From positions 434,001 to 498,000 of the forward strand of contig NZ_JAGQCJ010000001.1 of NCBI RefSeq assembly GCF_024346135.1: a DNA stretch of 64,000 bases, given 5' to 3'. The translations under genes and the position numbers were made by a program. Of this stretch, positions 9,257-18,315 are shown in pieces (positions within the stretch are counted from its first letter, which is position 1; every line of letters starts with the position of its first letter). This DNA comes from Cyanobium sp. CH-040. Its GTDB lineage: Bacteria; Cyanobacteriota; Cyanobacteriia; PCC-6307; Cyanobiaceae. The notes under the pieces are model-generated. The model had not been told where the DNA came from, did not search any database, and saw only the letters and a program-made list of their open reading frames with translations.

Positions 9257-10195
9257 TTAGAACGTGTAGCGAGCACCGGTCTTGATCGTCCAGTTGCGGG
9301 CGCCATTAGGCATCAACGTGCCAAATGATGTGTCCTCGAACAGGAAAGTTGAGGTGTAAGTATATCTCCCGCCAAGGTAGAATTCCATCTGGTCTCCGAG
9401 CAAATAAGAAATGCCGGCCTCAAAGTTCAGAACTGGTTGGGTGTCGCTGGCATCCAGTTTGCGATCCACGCCGATTGAAGGAAAGAATGCTGGCTGGAGC
9501 CCGGAGATTTTGCTTGTCATCAGGCCTACGCCAGCGCCGATGTAAGGGCGAAAGCGGCGTTCATAGCCAAAGCCATTAAGGTCGTAATAGACGTTTACGG
9601 TATAGCTGTCAAGCTTCACGTCGCCATTTGCGGGAAATCGGGCGCCGTTATTGCCCACGGGGCCAACGACGGGATCTTCAACGGGAATAGGAATGCCTGG
9701 TCGGATCTTGGACACGGCATTTTGCATTGTGGAGTATTCAAAGCTAAATCTGAAGTTTCTGTCATACCGGTAGCCTATGCCCACGCCACCGTAAAGGCCC
9801 GGTTCGAATGTCAGATTCGTAATCCCGTTCTCCCCTGCGAACTCGCGCTGCTGCAGTCCGATATCGCCCTGCACATAAATGCCATTCTTGGGAAGTGCAA
9901 TCTTTTTCCCCTCAGGAGTCACGCCTGCGGCGCGCTTGAGGATCATAAGCTGAACTTCAAGTTGCTTGATCTGTTCAATGATCTCGTCCTTGGAGAGTTG
10001 AGGTTCAGGCCCTACTTTCTCGTTGATTTCAGGTTGTGGCTGAGACTCTTCTCCTGAGGCCAGCGTATGAACTGAGTCGCTGACCGTTTTCTGCAGGTCG
10101 CTTCCCGTCAGGGAAGGCGAGGGTGCGACTAGAGGTTCAGCCGCCAGGGCTGGAGGCGCCATGAAAATGATGAGGAGAGGAGCAGCGCCTCGCAT
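9257..10195 (-). CDS. Outer-membrane beta-barrel protein (OmpA/OmpW-like barrel)
   Basis: I chose the ATG at 10195 because it gives a signal peptide (LLIIFMAPPALA-AEP); the frame stays open upstream to 10354 but is not export-like there. The mature protein, about 290 residues, starts with a Pro/Ser-rich linker. A short coiled coil follows (SKDEIIEQIKQLEVQLMILK). Then comes an eight-strand-type barrel with GLYGGVGIGYRYDRNFRFSFEYS, RPYIGAGVGLMTS and LGGRYTYTSTF. The last residue is Phe (TGARYTF), as expected for an outer-membrane barrel. It is the first gene of a pair with the downstream TorF-like gene. The ligand or role is unknown. Confidence 0.7.
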   Translation of the reverse strand: MRGAAPLLIIFMAPPALAAEPLVAPSPSLTGSDLQKTVSDSVHTLASGEESQPQPEINEKVGPEPQLSKDEIIEQIKQLEVQLMILKRAAGVTPEGKKIALPKNGIYVQGDIGLQQREFAGENGITNLTFEPGLYGGVGIGYRYDRNFRFSFEYSTMQNAVSKIRPGIPIPVEDPVVGPVGNNGARFPANGDVKLDSYTVNVYYDLNGFGYERRFRPYIGAGVGLMTSKISGLQPAFFPSIGVDRKLDASDTQPVLNFEAGISYLLGDQMEFYLGGRYTYTSTFLFEDTSFGTLMPNGARNWTIKTGARYTF

Positions 10196-10531
10196 GGACC
10201 ATGCCTCATGAATGTGGGCGATGTCTACGCGATGTCCCAGGGAAGCCGTGTTCGCCAGTGCCGCTTCAGTTACTGCACACTGATCCCGCCACTCCTGAAG
10301 AATTTCTAATGCTGATGCCTTCGTTGTGAGTTTCGCCTCGATGGAGAAGCGCACACCTGTCGAAGCCGCCTGTTGGTGCCGGGTGGATCTGCCGTTGCTC
10401 GCGATCCGCCGGGCATAGGCTTCGATGCCAGGCCCTTGCCCATGAGCTGTTCGTGATCTGGCAGTTCGGTTGGACAGGTTTGTTGAGGTTGGGCGGTGTG
10501 TGCGCGATTGGTGACCTCAGCACCAGGGATC
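10196..10531. other. Intergenic upstream of the barrel gene pair
   Basis: These 336 bases lie between two minus-strand units. The frame of the downstream barrel gene stays open through part of it, but the peptide there has no signal-peptide or barrel character. I see no gene; the promoter for the barrel pair is expected here. Confidence 0.35.
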
Positions 10532-11278
10532 TCACCGCAGCACCTTGATCACCGGGCCCTCCCCCAGCCCGGTGGAGAGGTTGACGGTGCGGCCGGGGCG
10601 CTGCACCGGGGTGCCGCCCATGGCCTGCAGGAACGGCTCCACGCTGCCCTGATCGCAACCGGCGGGCACCGCGCCGCTCACGTACTGCACCGGGATCACC
10701 ACCCGCGGCCGCAGTTCGCGCACCACCTCGGCCGCTTCGCCGCCATTGAACACCTTGGCGCCGCCGCCCACCCCGAGGATCAGCACGTCCGGACGGCTGA
10801 GCATCACCTTGTCGGCGGGGCTGAGGGGGCCGGCGGTGCCGCCCATGTGGACGAAGCTCAGGCCCCCCTGCTGCCAGCGCCAGAGGGTGGCCCGCCCGAA
10901 GCGGCGGCCGCCCACGCGATCCCGCGGGGTGCTGAGGCCCTCGATGCGCAGCCCGCCCACCTGGAAGCTGCCCGGATCGGCCAGGAACCGCCCCGAGGCC
11001 ACCGGCGCCCCCTCATCCAGCAGCCGGCTGCTGGCGAGGATCACGCTGGCGCTCACCCGTGGCTCCGCCAGACCCGCTGCGCAACCCACCGCCTTGAAGG
11101 GATTGAGCAGCACCCGGGCGCCACCGCCCTGGATCAGCAGGGCGCCGTGGCCGTAGCTGGTGATCGACACGCCGCTGGCGGCGGCTGCCGGTGGCAGGGC
11201 CACGCCCTGCAGCACGACGGCAGGCAGCGCCGTGGCGGTGGCGGCGAGGGTGGACAGCAGTCGCATCGGCGCAGCCAA
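10532..11278 (-). CDS. Metallo-beta-lactamase-fold protein with degenerate metal site
   Basis: This 248-residue protein begins with a hydrophobic export-type segment (residues 5-35, ending AAAASG). It follows the UlaG/L-ascorbate-lactonase-like fold: ITSYGHGALLIQGGG, VLLNPFKAVG, LSFVHMGG, DVLILGVGG and VVIPVQYVSG. The HxHxDH zinc motif that should follow the second strand is absent; that position reads ILASSRLLDEG. The late histidine of the family (IPxHY) is Gln here. It is therefore probably not a normal metallohydrolase and may be a structural or binding protein of the periplasm. It is the last gene of the prfB-to-trpG run. Confidence 0.72.
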   Translation of the reverse strand: MAAPMRLLSTLAATATALPAVVLQGVALPPAAAASGVSITSYGHGALLIQGGGARVLLNPFKAVGCAAGLAEPRVSASVILASSRLLDEGAPVASGRFLADPGSFQVGGLRIEGLSTPRDRVGGRRFGRATLWRWQQGGLSFVHMGGTAGPLSPADKVMLSRPDVLILGVGGGAKVFNGGEAAEVVRELRPRVVIPVQYVSGAVPAGCDQGSVEPFLQAMGGTPVQRPGRTVNLSTGLGEGPVIKVLR

Positions 11279-11364
11279 TCAGGGCAGCCAGCAAGGGCGC
11301 GACGCTACTGCAGGCGGCGGGGCGCCAGAACCTTTGGGGGGACGCTCGGCCGGCTGCCTGCGCT

Positions 11365-11970
11365 TCAACCGGTCGCCGGCCGCTCGGCCTGGCGCAGGAA
11401 ATTGGCCAGCAGCTGGTGCCCCGCCTCGGTGAGCACACTCTCGGGGTGGAACTGCACCCCCTCGATGTGGGGCAACTGCCGGTGGCGCAGCCCCATGATC
11501 GTGCCGTCCTCCAGCCAGGCGGTGATCTCCAGGCAGTCGGGCAGGCTCTCGCGCTCGGCGATCAGGCTGTGGTAGCGGGTGGCGGTGAGCGGATCGGGCA
11601 GCCCCGCGAACACCCCCTGGCCGCTGTGATGCACCGGTGAGGTCTTGCCGTGCATCAGCTCGGCGGCCCGCACCACCCGGCCGCCGTACACCTGGGCGAT
11701 CGACTGGTGCCCCAGGCACACCCCCAGGGTGGGCACCGTGGGGCTCAGCTCCCGCAGCACCTCCAGGCACACCCCCGACTGGTCGGGATCGCCGGGTCCC
11801 GGCGAAATCACGATCGCCGCCGGTTTCAGGGCGCGGATCTGCTCCAGGCTGAGGGCGTCGTTGCGCTCCACCCGCAGCTCGGCGGCCAGGGGGTGCTCAG
11901 AGGCCAGCTCGCCCAGGTACTGCACCAGGTTGAAGGTGAAGCTGTCGTAGTTGTCGAGCACCAGCAGCAT
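11365..11970 (-). CDS. trpG: Anthranilate / aminodeoxychorismate synthase glutamine amidotransferase subunit
   Basis: This 201-residue class I glutamine amidotransferase supplies ammonia to chorismate-using enzymes. The start [20 protein letters not shown] is the family hallmark. The catalytic Cys is in [16 protein letters not shown], and the His-Glu pair is in [11 protein letters not shown] near the C-terminus. The length is normal. The same subunit often serves both tryptophan (TrpG) and folate (PabA) synthesis; sequence alone does not separate these here. It follows dgkA on the same strand with a 51-base gap. Confidence 0.92.
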   Translation of the reverse strand: MLLVLDNYDSFTFNLVQYLGELASEHPLAAELRVERNDALSLEQIRALKPAAIVISPGPGDPDQSGVCLEVLRELSPTVPTLGVCLGHQSIAQVYGGRVVRAAELMHGKTSPVHHSGQGVFAGLPDPLTATRYHSLIAERESLPDCLEITAWLEDGTIMGLRHRQLPHIEGVQFHPESVLTEAGHQLLANFLRQAERPATG

Positions 11971-12021
11971 CGGCCTCGTTTCTCAACGCCGGATCGGCGC
12001 TGGGCAGGTGGGAGCCTCCAT

Positions 12022-12519
12022 TCAAAGGCCGAGCCGCGCCAGCAGGGGCGGGGCCAGCAGCAGCAGGGCGATCAGCAGCGAGGCCAGGGCCCCCACCAGC
12101 ACGGCGGCGGCGGCGCAGTCCTTGGCGATGCGGGCCAGGGGGTGGAACTGGCGGCCGATGGCCAGATCCACCACCGCCTCGGTGGCGGTGTTGATCAGCT
12201 CCAGCACCAGCACCGCCGCCACGGTGAGCACCAGCACGGCCAGCTGGGCCGCGGGCAGCCCCAGCCACAGGCCCAGGCCGAACACCACCGCACCGGTGAC
12301 CACGTGGATGCGGAAGTTGCGCTGGCTGCGGAAGCCATAGGCCAGCCCCTGGGCGGCGTAGCGGAAGCTGGCCGGCAGGTCGTTGGCCACCGCCCAGGCG
12401 CCCAGCCGGGCCGTGCGCCCGCGGCGTCGTTGCATCGGGGCCACGGTCTGGTGCTCCGCTGGACGGTCGGCTGGAGGAAGGGGCAGGGGCAGCACGTTCC
12501 TCGGAGGCTCCGGCTGCAC
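12022..12519 (-). CDS. dgkA: Diacylglycerol kinase (DgkA family)
   Basis: This 165-residue membrane protein phosphorylates diacylglycerol or undecaprenol. After a Pro-rich N-terminus come FRYAAQGLAYGFRSQRNFRIH, three hydrophobic helices, and the signature LELINTATEAVVDLAIGRQFHPLARIAKDCAAAAV, which holds the catalytic Glu and the metal-binding residues. An internal ATG at 12435 would give a shorter form closer to the usual family length. It starts 10 bases after ybeY ends, so translation is likely linked. Confidence 0.9.
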   Translation of the reverse strand: MQPEPPRNVLPLPLPPADRPAEHQTVAPMQRRRGRTARLGAWAVANDLPASFRYAAQGLAYGFRSQRNFRIHVVTGAVVFGLGLWLGLPAAQLAVLVLTVAAVLVLELINTATEAVVDLAIGRQFHPLARIAKDCAAAAVLVGALASLLIALLLLAPPLLARLGL

Positions 12520-12529
12520 CCTACCGCCG

Positions 12530-13117
12530 TCATTCGGGCTGACCAGGGGTGGTGAGCAGACGCTCCTGGCGCGCCAGCATCGCCGTCAGGCTGGCCTCGT
12601 CGGGATGGTCCCAGCCCAGCAGGTGCAGCAGGCCGTGGCTGGCGAGAAACCGCAGCTCCCGCTCCAGGCCGTGGCCATGCCCGGGGGCCTGCCGGCTGGC
12701 GGTCTCCACCGAGATCACGATGTCGCCCAGCTCCAGGGGCTCGGCGGGGCCGCGGCTCCCCGCTGGGTCGTCTTCTGGGTCGGCCCAGCTGGGCATGGGC
12801 AGCGGCGGCGTGTCATCGAGCCCCTCGTCCCGGGCGGCGAAGGCGAGCACGTCGGTGGGTCCGTCCTGGGCACGCCAGTCGGCGTTGAGGGCGGCGATCT
12901 CGGCGTCGCCCACCAGGCTCAGCCCCAGGCTGTAGGCGGGGGCACGCAGCTGCGGCGGCAGCTCGGAGGCCAGCTGCCCCAGCCAGCCGCTCAGGAGGGA
13001 GTGCCAGAGATCCGCCCCCTCCAGGGGATCGAGCCAGGCACCGGCGGCCCGGCGCAGCTCCGGCCCCAGCTCCGGATCGGCTGCGAAGGCCAGGTCAAGG
13101 TCGACCGGGGCGGCCAT
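12530..13117 (-). CDS. ybeY: Endoribonuclease YbeY (rRNA maturation)
   Basis: This is a zinc-dependent RNase acting in 16S rRNA 3'-end processing and ribosome quality control, 195 residues. The zinc site is in HGLLHLLGWDHPDE near the C-terminus (three His). The strand ALNADWRAQDGPTDVLAF precedes it, and LGDIVISVETA follows as in the family. A short acidic, Pro-rich insert (about residues 105-125) lengthens it relative to bacterial relatives. It is followed by dgkA, a common order in cyanobacteria. Confidence 0.94.
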   Translation of the reverse strand: MAAPVDLDLAFAADPELGPELRRAAGAWLDPLEGADLWHSLLSGWLGQLASELPPQLRAPAYSLGLSLVGDAEIAALNADWRAQDGPTDVLAFAARDEGLDDTPPLPMPSWADPEDDPAGSRGPAEPLELGDIVISVETASRQAPGHGHGLERELRFLASHGLLHLLGWDHPDEASLTAMLARQERLLTTPGQPE

Positions 13118-13118
13118 C

Positions 13119-13304
13119 TCAGCCCCCGGGCAGCTGGGGCCGGCCCAGCCAGGCGATCAGGGTGATGAAGGCCAGGAAGCCAGCCGCCGTGAGGCCGAAG
13201 TGCAGCAGGCTCTGACGGCCCTTGCGCACCATGTTGCGCATCGCCAGCTTCACGAAGCTGGGGTTCTCGCCCTGGGGCTCAGGGGCGTTGCCGGGCTCAG
13301 TCAT
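13119..13304 (-). CDS. DUF3285 family small membrane protein
   Basis: This 61-residue protein has a polar N-terminus with the conserved segment [15 protein letters not shown] and one transmembrane helix ([21 protein letters not shown]). The composition matches the cyanobacterial DUF3285 family, whose function is not known. Its start overlaps the last bases of prfB by 8 bp and it ends 1 base before ybeY, so it is part of the same transcript. Confidence 0.85.
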   Translation of the reverse strand: MTEPGNAPEPQGENPSFVKLAMRNMVRKGRQSLLHFGLTAAGFLAFITLIAWLGRPQLPGG

Positions 13305-14479
13305 CGCCGCCGCCGCCTGAGCCCACCTCCACGCCCGCGTGCAGCAGGCTCTGGATGAAGGGATCGAGGTCGCCGTCCATCACGCCCTGCACGTCGGTGG
13401 TCTCGTGCTGGGTGCGCAGGTCCTTGACCATCTGGTACGGGTGGAACACGTAGTTGCGGATCTGGTTGCCCCAGGCCGCTTCCACGATGTCGCCGCGGAT
13501 GTCGGCGATCTCGGCGGCGCGCTGCTCCTGGGCGATCACCAGCAGCTTGGCCATCAGCAGGGCCATCGCCTTCTCCTTGTTCTGGAGCTGGGAGCGCTCC
13601 TGGGTGCAGCGCACGAACAGGCCGGTGGGGATGTGCAGGATGCGCACGGCTGTTTCCACCTTGTTCACGTTCTGGCCGCCGGCGCCGCCCGAACGGGAGG
13701 TGGTGATTTCGAGGTCTTTCTCGGGGATGTCGAGCTTCACCTCCTCCTCGATCTTGGGCATCACCTCCACGCCGGCGAAGCTCGTCTGACGCTTGTCGTT
13801 GGCGTTGAACGGACTGATGCGCACCAGGCGGTGGGTGCCCTTCTCGTTGCGCAGGTAGCCGTAGGCGTAGCGGCCCTCGATCTCGATCGTGCAGCTCTTG
13901 ATGCCCGCTTCCTCCCCCTCGCTGAGCTCGTCAACGGTCACCTTCATGCCGTGGTCCTCGGCCCAGCGGGTGTACATGCGCATCAGCATCAGCGCCCAGT
14001 CCTGGGCATCGGTGCCGCCGGCACCGGCGTTGATGCTGATCACGGCGCCCTCCTTGTCGTAGGGGCCGCTGAGCAGGCGCTCCAGCTCCCAGCGGTCGAG
14101 GTCGGCCTTGAGGCTCTGCAGGCCCCTGTGGGCTTCCTCCAGCAGGTCGGCGTCGGGCTCCAGCTCGTAGAGCTCCAGGGTGGCCTCGGCGTCGGCCACG
14201 GCGCCGCGCCAGCGGGCGAGCTGCTCCAGCTGGCCCTTCACCTCATCGAGCTGGCGCATCTTGGCCTGGGCCTGCTTCTGGTCGTCCCAGAAGTCGGGCT
14301 GGGAGGCCAGTTGCTCCAGATCCTGCTGGCGGGCTTTCAGGGCAGCTTCGTCAAAGACAGTCCTGGGCTTGGCCCAGGCGGTCGGTGAGCTCGGAGAGGT
14401 CGCGCTTGAAGTCGGTGAGGTCGAGCGGCGCGGTGGCGGCTGGGGAGCCGGCGAGGCCGCTGGTGGTGGTGGCGGTCAC
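13297..14479 (-). CDS. prfB: Peptide chain release factor 2, with programmed +1 frameshift
   Basis: RF2 ends translation at UGA and UAA. The gene is in two frames. The first, from a likely GTG at 14479, runs [23 protein letters not shown] to an in-frame TGA at 14353-14351. The site reads CTT TGA C; skipping one base puts the ribosome on GAC and into the 352-codon main frame, which continues [24 protein letters not shown]. The main frame has the peptidyl-transferase GGQ ([19 protein letters not shown]) and the SPF-type codon-recognition loop ([15 protein letters not shown]). This is the well-known autoregulatory RF2 frameshift, not a mutation. Total length is about 393 residues. It diverges from grxC. 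Confidence 0.95.
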
Positions 14480-14561
14480 GGCGGGGCGACGGACAGGGCT
14501 GGCTCGACCGTACTCAATGGCGGCCACTTCTAGGATCCGCCCACCTGCTTCGAGGCCCCGC

Positions 14562-14822
14562 ATGGCGGCGAAGGTTGAGATCTACACCTGGCGCTTCTGT
14601 CCCTTCTGCATCCGTGCCAAGGCCCTGCTCGACCGCAAGGGGGTGGACTACACCGAGTACGCCATCGATGGCGATGAGGCCTCCCGTGCCGTGATGGCCG
14701 AGCGCGCCGACGGTCGCCGCTCCCTGCCCCAGATCTTCATCGACGATGCCGGCATCGGCGGCTGTGACGAGCTGCACGCCCTCGAGCGCGCCGGCCGGCT
14801 CGATCCCCTGCTGGCGGCCTGA
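14562..14822 (+). CDS. grxC: Glutaredoxin 3
   Basis: This 86-residue dithiol glutaredoxin reduces disulfides with glutathione in the cytoplasm. It starts at the ATG at 14562 (MAAKVEIYTWRFCPFCIRAK). The redox motif is CPFC. SLPQIFIDDAGIGGCDELHALE carries the cis-Pro (in LPQ) and the GG-C-D glutathione-binding turn. It is directly followed by gshB with a 3-base gap, so the redox protein and glutathione synthesis are made together. It diverges from prfB, with about 80 bases of shared promoter region. Confidence 0.94.
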   Translation: MAAKVEIYTWRFCPFCIRAKALLDRKGVDYTEYAIDGDEASRAVMAERADGRRSLPQIFIDDAGIGGCDELHALERAGRLDPLLAA

Positions 14823-14825
14823 GGC

Positions 14826-15815
14826 ATGGCCAGCGCCGGAGCGGACAGTCCCGCGGGCGGCGGTGCCCAGCTGTTCGTGATCGATCCGATCGAGCGGCTC
14901 AATCCCGCCAAGGATTCCAGCGTCGCCCTGATGCAGGCCGCCGAGCGCGCCGGCCGGCCGGTGTGGGTCTGCACCACCGCCGCGCTGATGGCCCGCCAGC
15001 CCTCCGCCGGGGCCGCGCCTGGTGCCGGGGGGCACGGCGCCTGGGTACGGGCCCGGCCGGTGCGCACCCAGCCCTGGCATGCGCTCGGAGCGGCCGAGCT
15101 GCTGCCGCTGGAGGCCTTCGCCCACGTGTGGATGCGCAAGGACCCGCCGGTGGACGAGGCCTACCTCTACGCCACCCATCTGCTGGAGCTGGCCGAGCGC
15201 CGGGGCGTGCGGGTGATCAACCGCCCCGCCGCCCTGCGGGCCTGGAACGAGAAGCTCAGCTCCCTGCGCTGGAGCCACCTGATGGCCCCCACCCTGGTGG
15301 CCAGCCGCGTCGAGGAGCTGGCGGCCTTCGCCGCCGAACACGGCGAGGTGGTGCTCAAGCCCCTGGGCGGGCGCGCCGGCCAGGGGGTGGTGTTCGCCGC
15401 CGCCGGCACCCCCGGCCTGGGGGCCCTGCTGGAGCTGGTCACCGCCCAGCAGAGCCTGCCGGTGATGGTGCAGGCCTTCCTGCCAGGCGTGAGCGCCGGC
15501 GACAAGCGCATTCTGCTGGTGGACGGCGAGCCCCTGGGGGCGGTGAACCGGGTGCCCAGCGGCGATGAGTTCCGGAGCAACCTGGCGGTGGGCGGCCAGC
15601 CCCAGGCCACCGGGCTCAGCGAGGCCGAGCGGGCGATCTGCGCCGAGCTGGCGCCGGCCCTGCGGGCCGAGGGCCTGTTCTTCGTGGGTATTGACGTGAT
15701 CGACGGCCGCCTCAGCGAGATCAACGTCACCAGCCCCACCGGCATCCGCGAGGTGGAGCGACTCGGCGGCATCCCCCTGGCGGATCAGGCCATCGCCCGG
15801 CTGCCGGTGGCCTGA
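14826..15815 (+). CDS. gshB: Glutathione synthetase
   Basis: This 329-residue ATP-grasp enzyme joins gamma-glutamylcysteine and glycine. The N-terminal block [27 protein letters not shown] is diagnostic. The ATP-grasp parts include [43 protein letters not shown] and [17 protein letters not shown]. It lies in an operon with grxC. The last 31 bases overlap the end of the convergent K+ channel gene. Confidence 0.96.
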   Translation: MASAGADSPAGGGAQLFVIDPIERLNPAKDSSVALMQAAERAGRPVWVCTTAALMARQPSAGAAPGAGGHGAWVRARPVRTQPWHALGAAELLPLEAFAHVWMRKDPPVDEAYLYATHLLELAERRGVRVINRPAALRAWNEKLSSLRWSHLMAPTLVASRVEELAAFAAEHGEVVLKPLGGRAGQGVVFAAAGTPGLGALLELVTAQQSLPVMVQAFLPGVSAGDKRILLVDGEPLGAVNRVPSGDEFRSNLAVGGQPQATGLSEAERAICAELAPALRAEGLFFVGIDVIDGRLSEINVTSPTGIREVERLGGIPLADQAIARLPVA

Positions 15816-16756
15816 TCCCCTGGCTGATCCCCCGGCGGATCCAGCAGCGCCGCCCCGCAGCGGTGGCAGTAGCTGGCCCCGCTCAGGTGCTGCCGTTCGC
15901 CGCAGGCCCGGCAGCGCTGGGCCACGGCGCGGGAGGCCTCGCTGGGTGGGTTGCCGGATGGAATGCCGGATGGGTTGCCGGTTCGCCCCAGCTCGGCGGT
16001 GACGATGCCGGTGGGCACGGCGATGATGCTGTAGCCCATCAGCATCACGGCCGAGGCTGCCACCCGGCCCAGGGGCGTGACCGGTGCCACATCGCCGTAG
16101 CCCACGGTGGTGATCGTGACGATCGCCCAGTAGATGCCCGTGGGAATGCTCACGAAGCCACCGGGCTCGCCCTCGATCACATACATCAGGGCGCCGATGA
16201 TCACCACCAGGTTGATCATCATCAGCAGAAAGATGAGGATCTTGCGGCGGCTGGCCAGCAGCGCCTGTTTCAGCCGCTCGGCCTCGCGGATGTAGAGCCC
16301 CAGCTTGAGAATCCGGAACACCCGCATCAGTCGCAGGATCCGGATCACGGTGAAATACTTCCCGCCGATGGCCCCAAGCCCCAGCAGCGGCGGGATGCTG
16401 GACAGCAGGTCGATGATCCCGAAGTAGCTGCGTGCGTAGCGCCAGGGGTGCTCGCTGCAGAGCAGCCGCAGCAGGTATTCCAGGCTGAACAGCCCGGAGA
16501 AGCCATATTCCAGCGGCGTGAACACCGCCTGGTGGCGGCTCTGCAGGCTGGGCTCGCTCTCCAGCGCCACCGCCACCACGCTGAGCACAATCACCACCAG
16601 CAGCAGCAGGTCGAACTGCTTGCCTGCCGGCGTGTCCGACTCGAAGATGATCCGCTCCAGCCGCCTGCGCCCCACCGTCCGGCGCATCAGCAGGGCCACC
16701 GCCAGCAGGGCCAGCAGCAGGACCAGCTGGGGGGCCAGGGTGATCAGGGCCGCCAC
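15785..16756 (-). CDS. Voltage-gated K+ channel-like ion transporter with C-terminal zinc ribbon
   Basis: This 323-residue six-helix channel subunit has an S4-type segment [16 protein letters not shown] with regularly spaced arginines. The pore loop has the K+ selectivity filter TVGYGD (in [20 protein letters not shown]). After the last helix comes a low-complexity Gly/Asn/Pro/Ser linker and then a zinc ribbon with two CxxC pairs (CRACGERQ and CHRCGAAL). It acts in the inner or thylakoid membrane. The 3' end overlaps gshB by 31 bases in opposite orientation. What the zinc ribbon binds is unknown. Confidence 0.88.
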   Translation of the reverse strand: MAALITLAPQLVLLLALLAVALLMRRTVGRRRLERIIFESDTPAGKQFDLLLLVVIVLSVVAVALESEPSLQSRHQAVFTPLEYGFSGLFSLEYLLRLLCSEHPWRYARSYFGIIDLLSSIPPLLGLGAIGGKYFTVIRILRLMRVFRILKLGLYIREAERLKQALLASRRKILIFLLMMINLVVIIGALMYVIEGEPGGFVSIPTGIYWAIVTITTVGYGDVAPVTPLGRVAASAVMLMGYSIIAVPTGIVTAELGRTGNPSGIPSGNPPSEASRAVAQRCRACGERQHLSGASYCHRCGAALLDPPGDQPGDQATGSRAMA

Positions 16757-16774
16757 CGGGCGCTCACCGGACCC

Positions 16775-18226
16775 TCACCAGCGGCCGGGCACGGGCAGGT
16801 TGAGCTGCTGCTGCAGCACCCCCAGCTTCAGGGCCACCTCCTGCAGCTCCCGTTCCACCGCCGAGCCGGGCACGAGACCGGCGCCGGCGGTGAGTTCCAG
16901 CTCGCGGCCGCGCAGGATGCCGCTGCGGATCGCCACCCGCAGGTCGGCGTCGCCGGCGCTGTCGATCCAGCCGATCGGCGCCGCGTAGTGGCCGCGCTCG
17001 AAGGGCTCCAGGCTGCGCAGCCAGCCCATCGCCTCGCGCCGCGGCAGTCCCGCCACGGCCGGCGTGGGATGGAGGGCGGCCGCGATCGCCAGGGGGTGGC
17101 GGTCGCCCAGGGCGGCGCTGATCGGCGTGTGCAGGTGCACCAGCTGGCCATGGCGGGCCAGGCGCGGGTGGCGGCGGCGCCTGGGCTGCAGCCCGGCCCG
17201 GCCGAGCACGGCCATGATCGTGTCCACCACCAGCTCGTGCTCGAGCCGGTCCTTGGCCGACCCCAGCAGCTCGTCCCCCTGCTGGCAGGGCGCGGTGCCG
17301 GCCAGGGCATCGCTGCGCAGCTGCCCCTGACGCACGGTGAGCAGCCGTTCCGGCGAGGCCCCCAGCAGGGCGGAGTCGTGGCCGCGCTGCCAGAGGAAGC
17401 GGCAGCTGCCGCTCTGGTGCCGCCGCAGCGGCGCCAGCAGGGCCAGGGGGTCCGGGGCGCGGTCGAGCCGCAGGCGCTGCCGCACCGCCAGCACCAGCTT
17501 CTCCAGCCGGCCGTCCTCCACCAGCGCCAGGGCCTCGGCGGCGGCCTGGCGGTAGCGCTCCTGCCAGCGGGAGCGCCGGATCACGGCAGCCAGGCTGGCG
17601 GATGCGGGGAGGCCGATGCCGGCCGCCGCGGAGTCCGCGGCGGCGATCCGCTCCAGATCCCTTGCCTTCTCCCACAGCTCCTCGGCCAGGCTGCGGGCGC
17701 TTGTGCCGCCGCCCAGGGGCCGCTGCAGGCGCAGCCAGCACTGCCGGCCGTGGCGGCTGAGCTGCCAGCGCGGCAGCACGGCCTGCACGCCGGGAACACT
17801 CCTGTCCTCCGTCTCCAGGGGCGCGTCGAAGAAGCTGAAGGCCAGCAGCAGCCGGGGCCGGGCGTGGCGCGGACAGGGGTGGGCCGCGTCCGCGCCGTCG
17901 CCGGTGAGCCGGGCCAGGGCGGCGGTGGCGAAGCGCTGGGCCAGCTCGAAGCGGCGCGGTCCGCTCAGCTCCAGGCTGTTGGTGCGGCCGCTGGCGGCGA
18001 TGCACAGGCCAGGGGCGCCGTCCCAGAGGAAGCGGAAGCCGCCGCGATCGCCCGAGGGTTCGCCGTCCAGGTGGGGCAGCAGGCTGAAGGGGTCGCCGCC
18101 GGCCAGGGGGACCGCAAGGCTGAGCACGCCCTCGTCGTCGAGCCGGCGGGCCTGGGCGCAGGCCTGCTCCAGCAGCACCGAGAAGCTGCTGCCGAAGCCG
18201 CCGCCGAAGCCGCCGCCTGCCTGCAT
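16775..18226 (-). CDS. menF: Isochorismate synthase
   Basis: The enzyme converts chorismate to isochorismate, the first step of phylloquinone (vitamin K1) synthesis. The translation has the chorismate-binding fold: LLGASPERLLTVRQGQLRSDALAGTAP, LEHELVVDTI, HPTPAVAGLPR, RGHYAAPIGWID and ELTAGAGLVPGSAVERE. I chose the ATG at 18226 (about 483 residues) because the frame upstream of it overlaps the divergent menA start; the frame stays open to 18340. The N-terminal half is long and variable, as usual in cyanobacterial MenF. Confidence 0.92.
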   Translation of the reverse strand: MQAGGGFGGGFGSSFSVLLEQACAQARRLDDEGVLSLAVPLAGGDPFSLLPHLDGEPSGDRGGFRFLWDGAPGLCIAASGRTNSLELSGPRRFELAQRFATAALARLTGDGADAAHPCPRHARPRLLLAFSFFDAPLETEDRSVPGVQAVLPRWQLSRHGRQCWLRLQRPLGGGTSARSLAEELWEKARDLERIAAADSAAAGIGLPASASLAAVIRRSRWQERYRQAAAEALALVEDGRLEKLVLAVRQRLRLDRAPDPLALLAPLRRHQSGSCRFLWQRGHDSALLGASPERLLTVRQGQLRSDALAGTAPCQQGDELLGSAKDRLEHELVVDTIMAVLGRAGLQPRRRRHPRLARHGQLVHLHTPISAALGDRHPLAIAAALHPTPAVAGLPRREAMGWLRSLEPFERGHYAAPIGWIDSAGDADLRVAIRSGILRGRELELTAGAGLVPGSAVERELQEVALKLGVLQQQLNLPVPGRW

Positions 18227-18315
18227 CAGTTCGGCCCCGGAGGTCGCCACGCCACGCGGCTTGGTTGAGCTGCTCAAATGTATGGGCACCGCCCCGGCCG
18301 CCGCCGCCGGCCCCC

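Noticed and set aside
10355-10658. Minus-strand frame of 130 codons at 10266-10658
   Set aside because: It overlaps the end of the metallo-beta-lactamase-fold gene and the barrel upstream region and has no motif, signal or family character.
15863-18268. An 801-codon plus-strand frame opposite the K+ channel and menF
   Set aside because: It mirrors two well-supported minus-strand genes. Its peptide is dominated by Gln, His, Gly and Ala, a typical shadow of high-GC coding DNA.
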